Below are positions 42,038 through 53,174 of a stretch of DNA of 64,000 nucleotides, one piece after another. This stretch comes from Chlorops oryzae (lineage: Eukaryota > Arthropoda > Insecta > Diptera > Chloropidae): the NCBI GenBank assembly GCA_020466095.1, contig CM035809.1, positions 8,801,307 through 8,865,306 on the forward strand, read 5' to 3'. Under the pieces are notes generated by a model, which saw nothing but the letters and a program-made list of their open reading frames with translations, was not told the origin of the DNA and did not search any database. The translations under genes and the position numbers were made by a program. The number at the start of each line of letters is the position of its first letter. The first letter of the stretch is position 1.

Positions 42038-42376
42038 AGACGGTTGATCAGAATGCGAACTTATACGTCTAAGTGAACGAAAGCGAATTTGAACATAAAA
42101 AAGTGATACTTTTCAACTGTTATTTGACTTCCTTTTTCAGTGCATTTAACGGGGAATACAGTTAATTTGACCACTCTTACTTTAACTGTTCTAAGTGGTT
42201 GATTTAACAGTTCTTATTTCTCTCGGTGTAGTACTTTGAAAATGGAATTTGAACAGCTACGTGATGGTGATTGCGTATATCCTAGAAGACAAAAAGAAAA
42301 TCAAAAATAAATTTGATATATAAATGGATGGTACGATCTAGCTGAAAAATTCACCCAAAATATCGACCAAACCGTA

Positions 42377-43140
42377 CCGAAATAAAAAATATAAAAATAT
42401 AAAAATATAAAAATATAAAAATATAAAAATATAAAAATATAAAATATAAAAATAAAAAATATAAAAATATAAAAATAAAAAAATAAAAAAAAAAAAAAAT
42501 ATAAAAATATAAAAATAAAAAAATAAAAAAAAAAAAATATAAAAAAAAAAAAAAACCAAAAGTATATATAAAATGAAAAATAAATCATAAAAAAAAACAA
42601 AAGTAAGTATATAAAAATTAAAAAAAATTAAATTATAAAAAAACAAAAGTACTTATATGAAAAAAAAAAGAAAAGTAACAACAAAAACTAAAATAAAATA
42701 AAAATAAAATAACCAAAATAAAATAACCAAAATAAAATAACCAAAATAAAATAGCAAAAAAAAAAATAATCAAAATAATATAAACAAAAATAAAATAACC
42801 AAAATAAAATAACCAAAATAAAATAGCAAAAAAAAAATAAATTTAAAAATAAATAAAATAACCAAAAAAAAATAACCAAAATAAAATAGCCAAAATAAAA
42901 TAGCAAAAAAAAAACAATAAAATTTAAAATACAATAAAAACTAAAATACAATAAAAATTAAAATAAAAAAAATACAATAAAAAATAAAATGCAAAAAAAT
43001 AAAAAATAAAATACAAAAAATATTAAAAAAATTAAAAAATTTAAACATAAAATAAAAATTTTAAGAAAATAAAAATTAACTAAATAAGAAAATTTTTTTA
43101 AAATAAATAAAAAAAATTAATAAAAGACAAATCAATTTAA
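42377..43140. repeat. 0.75-kb A-rich, almost G/C-free tract
   Basis: Plus strand words ATATAAAAATATAAAA give way to AAAATAACCAAAATAAAATAG and then AAAATACAATAAAAA. The composition and drift are the same as in the tracts at 37331 and 48290. There are no coding features, and open frames here come only from the lack of stops in repeats. Confidence 0.85.
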
Positions 43141-43359
43141 TCAGAGGCTTAAATAAAAGATATACATAATATCAAATTTCGTTGAAATATCAAGAAAAAA
43201 TATGATTTTAGAGCAGTATTTCCGATTTGCATAACATTAATTAATATGGAGACACCGGTGTAAGAATTTTTTTTTTTTCAATAATTCAATTTTGCCCCGC
43301 CTAAATTTCCGGGTATTGAAAGTTGCATTTAAAGCCCTAATTTTTCCACAACTCTTTTT

Positions 43360-43432
43360 GGCCCGCGACAGGGTTCGATCTCGGGCCCTTCAGAATGCTA
43401 AGCCTACACGCTTCCAGTACGCCACCAATAGA
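43360..43432 (-). other. Isolated tRNA-like module
   Basis: On minus, TGGCGTACTGGAAGCG (box A-like) precedes GCTTAGCATTCTGAAGG and box B GAGATCGAACCC. It has the size and order of the modules inside inverted-repeat elements. I found no inverted ends around it; it may mark a decayed element that includes 43140-43760. Confidence 0.5.
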
Positions 43433-44649
43433 TATCATTCGCGGGTGCTAGATACATTATAGCAGAGATCAAGAAAATCGAACTATATGTATGTATGATT
43501 GCTGTATAATCGCGAGAACAATTTGACAATTTGAGAATTGTTCATTTTGGCGACCATTTGAAACCAAAAGACATGTATTAAAATAAAACTTTTTGGTATT
43601 TAAATTTAAAGATTTAATTTTATTTCGATTGGTTTTAATTTTAAACCTTTAATTTTTACTGTGTAATATTGGAATATTTAAAAAAAATCAGGTCTTATAG
43701 CAGTATTTGTGATTTTCATAATAGGGCACATACCCCTTAAAATGGTCCGATTCTCGAACTGGATCTAATTGAAGTCCCCGCCAATGTGCACACACAATTT
43801 TTTCAAGATAGCACAACTTCTTCGATAAGAAACTATATTTAGAGCGTCAGATAGACACGACAGACGGAAAGACAGATAGACGAACATCTCTAAATAAAAT
43901 CTCCTTGTGTTGCCGATCATTTCTATACATTTTTTTTATGGTTCTGGTTTTTACACACAACCGCACAAACGCAATATATCATCGACACAAAAAGTATCGC
44001 GTATAAAAATTTAATAAAAATGGATATGAAGTGTTAATATTTAATAGGTAATAGTTTATTTAGCTTTTAGTAGACGCTATAAAAAAAATAAAAGAAACAT
44101 TCATCTCAGCGTGAATACAACGGAGAACGACTGCGGAGTCAATAACTGGTTTTATAGCTAGTAGGTATATGATCTAAGACTTCTTTTTATTTCACAAGCG
44201 ATATATTCCAGTTTACAGACGACGGCTCGTTTTATGACTTATTATACTATGACGAAGCTTTTTTTCTACAGTACAGACCTGCCGACTCGTCATTAACCGT
44301 TTTAATCAACTGGGGCAAAATAATTCTCCTGGACTTTGGACGAGAGTTTTTTGTATTATTCCTACCCAAATGTCATATCAAGGGGTTTCGTTTGTATGCC
44401 GCTGTTTCAAAGGAGTTGATAAAAGCAAAACTAATGACAGCGAGATGTTTTTTTAACAATTGAACATATTTGGATAAATCTATGGGGAACTGGATTCGAA
44501 CATATTTTCTTCTAACTTGAAAGCGAAGAAATTATCCCCTGAGCGAATGGGAAATCCACAAAGTCTTTTTCACGTATATATGTAGGCGACCTGGAAGAAA
44601 TTACAACCCCTTATACATAAATACCATTTCCGTTCATTATTGACCGTGC

Positions 44650-45066
44650 TTTTTTCTGGTGATCAGGGCCGTCGAGAGAAGTTGGGAGCCCAGGGTTTTC
44701 CTTCCCCACGTTTCTCTCACTATAGGGTATGTCGGTAAAAAAAATCGACATCCTCAATTGGGGTTCTATTTCAAAAGACTCTTTTCTTCTTCCTCCTCTT
44801 CTCTCGAGGGAGGTGCTGGAGTGTGAAGAGACCATTAAGGGAAGCAATACAGATGAAATCTCACCCTCCTTATCAGAACCCTTTTCCTCATTTTTGACTG
44901 TCCTTATATCCGGTGATCAGAACCGGAGAAAGAAGTAAGGGGTCTGGAGGGTCTTGATTTCTAGGCGCCCTCGACAAAAAAAAATTGACCAAGCCAGAAC
45001 GCTCTCACTAAGGAGTATATCGGTAAAGAAAATCAACCTTCTCAATTCGGGGTCCCTTTCAAAAGC
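44650..45066. repeat. Two-copy diverged tandem repeat
   Basis: The order 'ggtgatcag..c ... gagaaag ... ctctcacta..g.gtatgtcggtaaa.aaaatc ... tcaatt.ggg' occurs at about 44657-44780 and again at about 44911-45066. The two copies are clearly related but differ by many small changes. No gene is evident. Confidence 0.6.
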
Positions 45067-48000
45067 CGTTGCTCGGGGAAAGTCCCTCCTTCACCACTCT
45101 CAACAGGGCTGCAGAATATGACATAGGGGAAATTTTTCCCCCTTCTCTATTGTCTTTTAAAAGGAGATTCCCAATGAAACACTCAAGTTCTGTCGGCATT
45201 AGAAGTTCTGATGAAGAATTATCAGTAAGAAAAATGTATTGGAGCAGTTGAATTTAAGGTTTTCTAATAAAAAAAATAATAATTAGAAAATATTTTTGCC
45301 TTCACGTTTTTTTGTTCGCCTTCATGTTGAGAGGTTTTTTTTTTTTAAAGCTCTTCTTCGCATCGGCTCTGCTTGGCAGTTCTGAAGATTTTCACATTTG
45401 GATACTAATGAATAGCGCCACGCTTTTCGAACAGTTTTTTTTTCTCTTCTCTTCTGTTTTTTGTTTTCGTTATTAATTTTTGCCCAACATGTTTGTGTTT
45501 AGACGGAAAAAGTAGAGCATGGCATGACCAGCTCATCATCAGTTGCAAAAGGCCGGAGTGGAGACCACAAACCACGATACAAGCGCCCAGCGCAAGTGCC
45601 CAAGTGCTAATCACTTTTCCGCTTTGATTCGTCTCGCGTCTCGTCTTCTCGGTCCTAATTGAAACTGTATACCGAAGTGGGTGGGAGGGAAGCGGAGCGA
45701 CCGGGCAATGTAAAGAGTTTAACGGGTGCATTAGCATCAGACGTTGAGCTCATTTCGAGAGGGCTTTCACCCGATTGATTGATGACGTTAACGAAAAAAT
45801 ACGCTTTGAATTGAGGCATCAAAAAAAAAATTAAACAAAATATAAAGAAAAAAAAAAAAAAAAAAAAAACGACAGGAAGAAAGGACTTTTTCACAGTGGT
45901 TTGTTGGATTTTCAAGGATTGCGAAAGTAATGAGTTCATTTTTAAGCGATATCAATTTAAAGGATCGATTAAATGTTCAATTTTTTTCCTACGAAAAAGC
46001 TCTAAAGTTTTTGAAATATTCATTTCTGATGAAAGCCCGAAGAGTGAAGTGTGGACTAGGGACCTATTTTTGGGATACAAACGAGCAAAAATATAAAATT
46101 TAATTGCTTTCATTTAAAAACACATTTGAATCGTTTCTAAAATCTATGTAAAAAATGAAGATTAGAAGCGTTAATAGTTTTGAAATGTATTGAATTGGAT
46201 GAGTTCTTTAGTAAAAAGATTAAGTAATGACCGTTTAGGAAAAGGCGGACGCACTAGGTAGCTGAGGCATGCGCTACACTTCTGGATAATGGTATAAAAA
46301 TACTAAATTAATCCTTTATCTCCGGTCAGTTGTGACCTTAAAGGAACATTCATTGCATCTGCGGAAAGAATGTGACCCATTAATATAAACATCCAAGCAT
46401 TTAGTTTGGACCTTTATCCTCACCCACTGAGAGAACGTGATATCTGCTCAGAGAGAATACAAAAAAAGACGGTATCGAATGGGGGGACCTGTAGGGCTGT
46501 TTTACGTGAAATGCAAAAAAAGGGACATGGATTTACTATAGAAATTTTCCCAAGCAGACTGTCGAATTTTAATTTAGGTGCTGTATGCTGGATGACTACT
46601 TAGTCAACATGATCTTAATGGCCACGGAGCTCTTTCGGAGATTTCTGCAATAGTGGTGAATAGGGCGAATAAACCATGCCGTCGGGAGTATTATTGAGTC
46701 TTATTACTTTACAATCTGAAGCTTTTTGAAGCATATGAAAGCCTTTGATGGGCTCATATACCGAAGATGAGTATATTTCATCTATGTCAACCGAGTTTAA
46801 TTTTTACTGGCAAAGCTAAGGTCCTGATAATTCTGATTAACCCATTTTTAATTCTTCGAGAGTTTATAGTTTCAAATGATAGTCTTCATGGAAGCTTAGT
46901 CCAGGTTAATCACTGCTGATAGGCAGTTAAGCTGGCATGAAGACTACCAGCATAAGGTTGAAAATTTTTATTTTTGAAGATCTCAACCCGAGGTAGTTAT
47001 AGACTTCAACCTTTAGTTGGTTAAAAAATTATGAGGTTACAGGTATATTACGATGCCACAATCTTCATTATCCCACCGAGCCTACTATTTTTCTGTTTCG
47101 TTCAAATATTCCTAAATAACTTTTATTTCGATAAATAGAATAGGTATACATATAAAGTTAAAGGCAATAGAAAACCTTGCCATCAGGAAACAGTACACTC
47201 TTCCTTAAGCGGACACCTGCGGGACCGAAAAATATGTCCACTTAACAGAGGTGTCTGCCTAAGAGGAATCAATTTTAGAATCAGGAAAACTAGAGCATTC
47301 CCAAAAAGTTTCCGTTGCAGAGGAGTGTCCGCTTAAGAGGAGTGTCCGCAAGAAGAGAGTCCTTTTGAGATCTTGAAACAAAGAACCATGGATTTGCTAT
47401 AAATAATAGAAGAAGCTTTTTTTAAAGTATATTTTGCTTAAAATTAAGAATTTACACACAAACCTCTATTTTGCGTAAACTTCCACACACGGAAACCTTC
47501 AAAAATACGATAAAATTTTGAAAATTCTCATTTCTCCACTCAAAGCTTGCTCTTATGCGCGGCAACTTTCCCCTTTTTCAAGTGTCCAGTGACACTTTTG
47601 TTTGTTTGTTTGTTAAGTTTTGATCTGACTTGATACACTGTGCCACAGTTTTCATTCTATCGCGCGCGTTGTTCGAGTTAAATGTCTCCACTGAGAATTG
47701 TTTAACATATTTCAATAAAAATCCGTTAATTAAATTAAAATGTTTTTGAAAATAGCCTCATTTTTATGCAAGACTGAACAAGCGTGTTTATAAATGAAAT
47801 GCTTCGGTAGCTCTGAATACCCTCATTAATTCACTCCGAATACCCTCTAATTGAGCACGTTCCCTTAAAGACTTAAGTCTTCCTTAATAGCGAATCGACT
47901 AATAATGCGTTCCATTCCACATCGATTGCAGAATTTTATGAAATTATTTGTATTTTTTCTTTATTTTATTTTTTTTTTTTTTCATAATTATTTTTTTCTT

Positions 48001-48289
48001 TTTTCGCATTTTGTTTTGTAAAGTATTTCGTTTGCTTTTTACACTCGTCGATGTCAGCGCTTTGGTGTGACTTTTACGATTACTTTGTTGGCTTAATTGA
48101 CATTGAAATTGGATCTTGTTTGGGGTAATTTTTTTATATATTTTTTTTTTATGTGCGTTCGAGTATTCGCGGCTTTTATTGTCGATGGGACGGTCTGGCA
48201 GTGCTTCAAACTGGCAATTCGTCAGTGTATCTGTCTTTTGATGTCATATACGGTTTCGTTTATCACCGAGGGATGAGCCGATCGTAGGA
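45067..48289. other. Non-coding stretch with no recognised gene
   Basis: A complex block near 45340-45760, an A-homopolymer at about 45850-45869, and a pogo-like fragment at about 47191-47363 (CAGTACACTCTTCC ... GTGTCCGCAAGAAGAGAG) are the only features. The plus frame at 46406-46603 shows no motif. Confidence 0.4.
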
Positions 48290-48905
48290 AAAAAATTATT
48301 CTTAAAAACAAAAGAATAAGAAAAAAGAACAAAAAAATTAAAAAAGAATTAAAAAATTAAAAAGAATAAAAATAAAAAAGAATAAAAAAATTAAAAAGAA
48401 TTAAAAAATTAAAAAAGAATAAAAAATTAAAAAGAATAAAAAAAATTAAAAAAAAATAAAAAAAAATAAAAAAAAAATAAAAAAAAAATAAAAAAAATTA
48501 AAAAAAATAAAAAAAAAATTAAAAAAAAATAAAAAAAATTAAAAAAAATAAAAAAAATTAAAAAATAAAATAAAAAAATAAAATAAAAAAAAAATTAAAA
48601 TTAAAATAAAATTAATAAATTAAAATAAAATTAAAATAAAATTAAAATAAAATTAAAATAAAATTAAAATAAAATTAAAATAAAATTAAAATAAAATTAA
48701 AATAAAATTAAAATAAAATTAAAATAAAATTAAAATAAAATTAAAAAAAATTAAAATAAAATTAAAATAAAATTAAAAAAAATAAAAAATAAAAATAAAA
48801 TAAAAAAAAAAAAAAAAAAAAAAAAAAATAAATAAAAATTAAAAAATTTTTCTTTCTTAAAAATACATAATAAAAGACGAAAAAGATTCAAAAATAAAAA
48901 AAAAA
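48290..48905. repeat. 0.6-kb A-rich tract with an AAATTAAAATA satellite-like core
   Basis: AAAAGAATAAAAAATT words lead into a regular AAATTAAAATA array (about 48600-48770) and then a long A-homopolymer with few interruptions. The plus strand has almost no G or C after 48450. Confidence 0.85.
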
Positions 48906-50461
48906 TAGAGAAATTAATTTTGGGATCCATTCTGCGCTTGAATTTTTTTTTTTAACGAAAAACTCTTTCGATTCGGACGCTGACTTTACACGCTTGACGA
49001 AGTGTGACGTCGGGGGTGCGTTGCCGGTTATCTAGTAGTAAAACGACCGCAATTTCATTTGTCATAATTTATTGTCGCGATGATGGGTCATCGTCTTTTG
49101 ATAGACTTTTGGCGGAAATAGTTAAAAAATAAATTAAATTACAAACATTTAAAAGCGATCGTGCCAAGGCCGCCCTCGAAGAGGTTATTGAATACCCTCG
49201 ATTAAGCATTTTATCAAGGGGCTTCAAAGTTAGTTAAACAATCGACTCGTTTAAGAGCTTCTTCAATTCTATTCTCCCTTTTTCGTACACTAACGCGTAC
49301 ATTTCTTTTTCTCGATTCGACGGCTTTTAAAGTCAAATAGAAGCAAAAGTAAACGAACCAAAAAAAGTCGAGAAACTACTGAAAAAAAAGTGAGGGACCA
49401 TGTGACGGAGCAATTGACTTGAGGAATGTGCAAAAGAATTTACCTTCAATAAAAATTTCCATTTGACCTGCTTTAGTTTTCTTTCTCTCATTTCTCTTTC
49501 GTTGTCTTTAGCTTCAAGAAAAGTGAAAAAAAAAAAAAAAAAAAACACAAACACGACTTTTGCCTGCCATCATTCGCTTCCCTTCCGGTCTACAAGCGAG
49601 ATTTGATTCAACAAAGCGAAAGGATATTTTCTTTTCTAAGCACTTGTGTCGAATGCGTTGCCGCCTTAAAGTGGCTCGAGGGGGACACACACACACAACA
49701 CACACAGTTGAAATGTAGGTGACCCGAGAAATTTTCAAGTAGCAGAAAATTCAAGTTGAAAAACGTTTTTCCTGCAAATGAATTTTCAAGTTTTGACTTT
49801 AAAAGGAGAAATTGTACAGAGTGCAGAAAGAAAAAACATCGCCTAAAAGTATGCAACACAGTATGGCACTTGAGTTTCAACCAAATCTACCTTCGCCTTG
49901 TCTGCCTTTTTTTGTCATCGTCTACCGTCGTTGTTTGTTGTCTATCGGAAAAGTTACTGACATGATCGAAATGACAAAAAGTTTTGGACTAAATTTGTGG
50001 CTGGTTGCCAATTAAAAGCTTACGGCATCTCAAATTTCGCCCTCACGCTCGCTCGCTCTCCCACTGCACCTGCATACCTATTTGCATTGAACGAAAAAAT
50101 TGCGTTCATGAGTTCAGAGCTATCTGGGTCAGTTCGTCACGTGTGGAGTTGGCAAGTCAGCAAAAAAGAATGAAAAAAATAAAAAAAAATCTGAAAAATT
50201 GTAACGACTTTGTTTTCTCTCTTCCGTTCTTTGTATTCTGCTTTTCGATTTCTGTTTTAATAATTTGATTTTAATTTTTTCCGGAATTGCCATTTTTTTT
50301 GTTCGCATTTATTTATTTAAAAAAAAATTTTTTTTATGCCGTATCGTCTGCAGTGCGCTTGAGAACATTTTCTATAATTATGTTTAAAGGTAGTAAATTA
50401 AGTGTTCATCAATTGGTGAAGGTAAAAAAGAGCCTTATATTGGCTCATATTGATTACTTAA
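48906..50461. other. Non-coding stretch with a complex island
   Basis: Between about 48950 and 50300 the sequence is relatively complex, with an A-run at 49525-49545 and a (CA)n patch at 49686-49706. Short open frames on both strands lack motifs. No gene is called. Confidence 0.35.
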
Positions 50462-51180
50462 GGGGGTCTTCTCATTGAAAACCCGTTTTTTGGACCCTTT
50501 TTAAAAAAATTCTCATTTGAAAACGCAAAGAATAATTGAAAACTTTTTTTATTTATTGTATTACAAAAAGTTCAAAGTAAATAAAAAATTTTTTTTTGCC
50601 TCGATACGTGGGCTGTTCAAAAAGTAATGAGACTTCAAAGTTGGTGGTGAAAAAAAAAGGTGCCGTCACGGCGGCCACGATTCCGGGTCTCCGGAGCGTC
50701 CGAAATGGAAAAAAAAACGGGGTTATAATCAGTATAGATGTAATTCTCGGGTGAACCTCAAGCTTAATTTTGTGATTTTTTTTGACAAAATGGCGGCCAT
50801 TCAAAAAAAATTCAATTTCGGCTTTTTTTTGTAGTTTAGTGTAAAAAAAAAATAGTAAAAAATTTTTAAAATTATGGTCGAGGTTCACCCGAGAATGGTG
50901 AAATTCTGCGTCGATTCCACTTTGTTTCATGAAAATCGGTTCAGTTGAACTGGAGATATCATGGCCGCCAGTTCGAAAAACGTGGTTTCGAGATAAACGC
51001 GTTTAAAGTTTGAAGCAACGCAAAAATTACTCGTTTTAGCGCAGATCTTCGACAAAGAAGTATATCTCTGAACTATTTCGAATTTCAAAAATCCTTTTAG
51101 GGGCATATTCACAACTACCCAAGCTATAAATAAATGCAAAAAAAAAGTCGAAAAAAAAGTTGCTCAATGAGAAGACCCCC
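50462..51180 (-). mobile_element. TTAA-flanked inverted-repeat element, copy 2 (reverse orientation)
   Basis: The same ends as copy 1 (GGGGGTCTTCTCATTGA / TCAATGAGAAGACCCCC) are flanked by TTAA at 50458-50461 and 51181-51184. Its complement aligns with copy 1 (2285-3012) along its whole length, with differences mainly in homopolymer lengths plus a few substitutions, so both moved recently. Confidence 0.88.
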
Positions 51181-51403
51181 TTAAATATACGCCAATCATT
51201 TTCCAATCCAATTTCATAGCTGCACGTAGTTTTTTACAATTAATGGAGTAAATTACATTGGATTTTCGGTATGTAAGCAATGAAAATAACAAAATTAATC
51301 CTTAAGGTATGCATCGTATTTTTGTAAAAATGTTGTTGGGATTATAATTGGACATAAATTAAGACCCAACAAAGTAACATGCTGATTTCTTTTAGAAAAT
51401 TAA

Positions 51404-52077
51404 GGGGTTTATCTCATTCGATAAAAAATTTGTATTCCATTTTTTTTTTTAAATAATTTCAAAATAGTTTAGAAGACATAGGCAGACTTCTTTGTCGAGC
51501 AAGGTCCGCGCCTAAATGAGTCAGTTTTGCGTTGATTCAAACTTTATCTTGAAATCACCTTTTTTTGAACTGGCGGCCACGATTTCTCCAGCTGGACCGA
51601 TTTTAATGGAACAAAGTGGATTCGACGCAGAATTATCACCATTATGGCCTGACCTTCAATCACAATTTTAACAAAGTTTTTACTATTTTTTTTTTTTTTA
51701 CACTGAACTACAAAAAAATATGCCCGCAATCGATGTGTCATTTTTTAATTTCCGTCATTTTGTAGAAAAAAATCGCAAAATTATCTTCGAGCTTCACCCG
51801 AAAATGACATCTATACTGTTTACAACCCCATTTTTCTATTTTATTTCAAACAACTTGGAGACGAGAAATCGAGTCCGCCAGCACTACACTTTTTTTGGAG
51901 TCTCCACTTTGACGGCCGAGAACTTTTTGAACCGCTCTCACATAAAAAAGTGTTTCTGTACTTATTCTCATTGATTCTAAACACAATAAAAAAAAATTGA
52001 AGAACCTCCTTTCGTTTCCTGTCATAAAAATATTTTAAAAATGGTCCAAAAACAGCCTCGCGAAGGAGACAACCCCC
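51404..52077 (+). mobile_element. TTAA-flanked inverted-repeat element, copy 3 (old copy)
   Basis: The ends are GGGGTTTATCTCATTCGA and GCGAAGGAGACAACCCCC, flanked by TTAA (51400-51403, 52078-52081). Internal words such as TTTGTCGAGCAAGG, CCGCGCCTAAA, AACTGGCGGCCACGAT and TTCACCCGAAAATGACAT show it is a diverged relative of copies 1 and 2. It lies only 220 bases from copy 2, in the opposite orientation. Confidence 0.82.
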
Positions 52078-52934
52078 TTAATCAGGACTTGGTTTCCTTC
52101 GAAACTGCTTCTTTACTTCTCCTCATTTTCATATCAATTTAAGAAGCCATAAAGCCTCGTTTCTTATACTTTCGAAATATTTCCAAAAATCAAATTTGTA
52201 ATTTTTTGTTTTCTCCTTAACACCTCGCAGTCTTCGATGTTTAATACTTAGGGCTGAAACCCCCCAATGCTATATAGGTACATACATTTTATATAAGTAT
52301 TTACAAAGTGCACTTCTTACTCTTCGAACGAAAACTTTTTGATGATAATGAACCACATGGTATCTATGCTCCAACGAGCATGATGAATTTAATTATTCAC
52401 ATTTTCGTTACCAATTTTTGAATCTCAAATAATTATATTCATTAAGTATACATTCCTAAAACTCTGCTACAAAAATTTAAAAATATAAGTTTTCCAATTT
52501 TTTGTTTTTAAAGCGAACGGAAGCTATTCCAATTTTAGTTAATTATGTCCCAAAGCACTTTTCTCATCATACATTTAATAGCATAGTTTCTGGCGTACAA
52601 AAAATTCTGAAATGATTTTTCCCCATCGGCGCTAAATTATAACGCTTTTATAGGCATGCACACTTTTCTCGATGTATTTATTGTGAAAGTAAGCGTCTAA
52701 TGTGCGTCTATGCTCCCAAAAGTAGACAAGAATATATTTTTAATTGAAATATTATGTATTTCGAAGTAGGTTGATATATATCAATCATTAGTAGGCCACC
52801 TGAAAGCAGTTTGAATGAACTCTTAAAATATTGATTCGAATATTGAAGGAAAAAATGAAATGTACAAAGACAGTGAAGCCTCCAAAATTCGAACACACGA
52901 ACGTTCAGAAATTTAACTTAAAGCTGGACATGAC

Positions 52935-53174
52935 CAAGGCTCGGATTTTTTGATTTTACAAATTTAAAGCATATTTTTAGGGAAAAAAATATTTCTTACC
53001 AACATTTTGCGAATAATTTTAGCGAAGTTGAACTTCAAACCGCTTTTCTTACTTCAAAACAATTCATACTGAAGTTAAAAATCGATTTGAATTTTGACTA
53101 TATGTGAGTTGAAAAAATTTGTGCTCCCTAAAGTATGCTTTAAAATTATAAAAGTCAACAAAATCAGAGCCCTG
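52935..53174. mobile_element. 240-bp hAT-like MITE with long inverted arms
   Basis: Ends CAAGGCTCGGATTTTTTGA / TCAACAAAATCAGAGCCCTG carry about 50 bases of inverted similarity (through AAAGCATA..TTTAGGGA). The 8-bp duplication GACATGAC is perfect (52927-52934, 53175-53182). A sister copy is at 62538-62770. Confidence 0.88.

Larger units (their letters stand above)
41368..42228. mobile_element. 861-bp CACCGAGAGAAA-end element with two tRNA-like modules
   Basis: Termini CACCGAGAGAAA / TTTCTCTCGGTG are flanked by TA on both sides (41366-41367, 42229-42230). The sub-terminal zones repeat GGTTAAAATAACC, CAGTT..AACTG and GGTTGATTTAAC words. Two minus-strand tRNA-like modules sit centrally (41690-41764 and 41955-42037), separated and flanked by A/T homopolymers. 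No transposase frame is present. Confidence 0.85.

Noticed and set aside
42301..42951. Phe/Tyr/Ile-rich minus frames
   Set aside because: Pure translation of the A-rich tract on the other strand, not protein coding.
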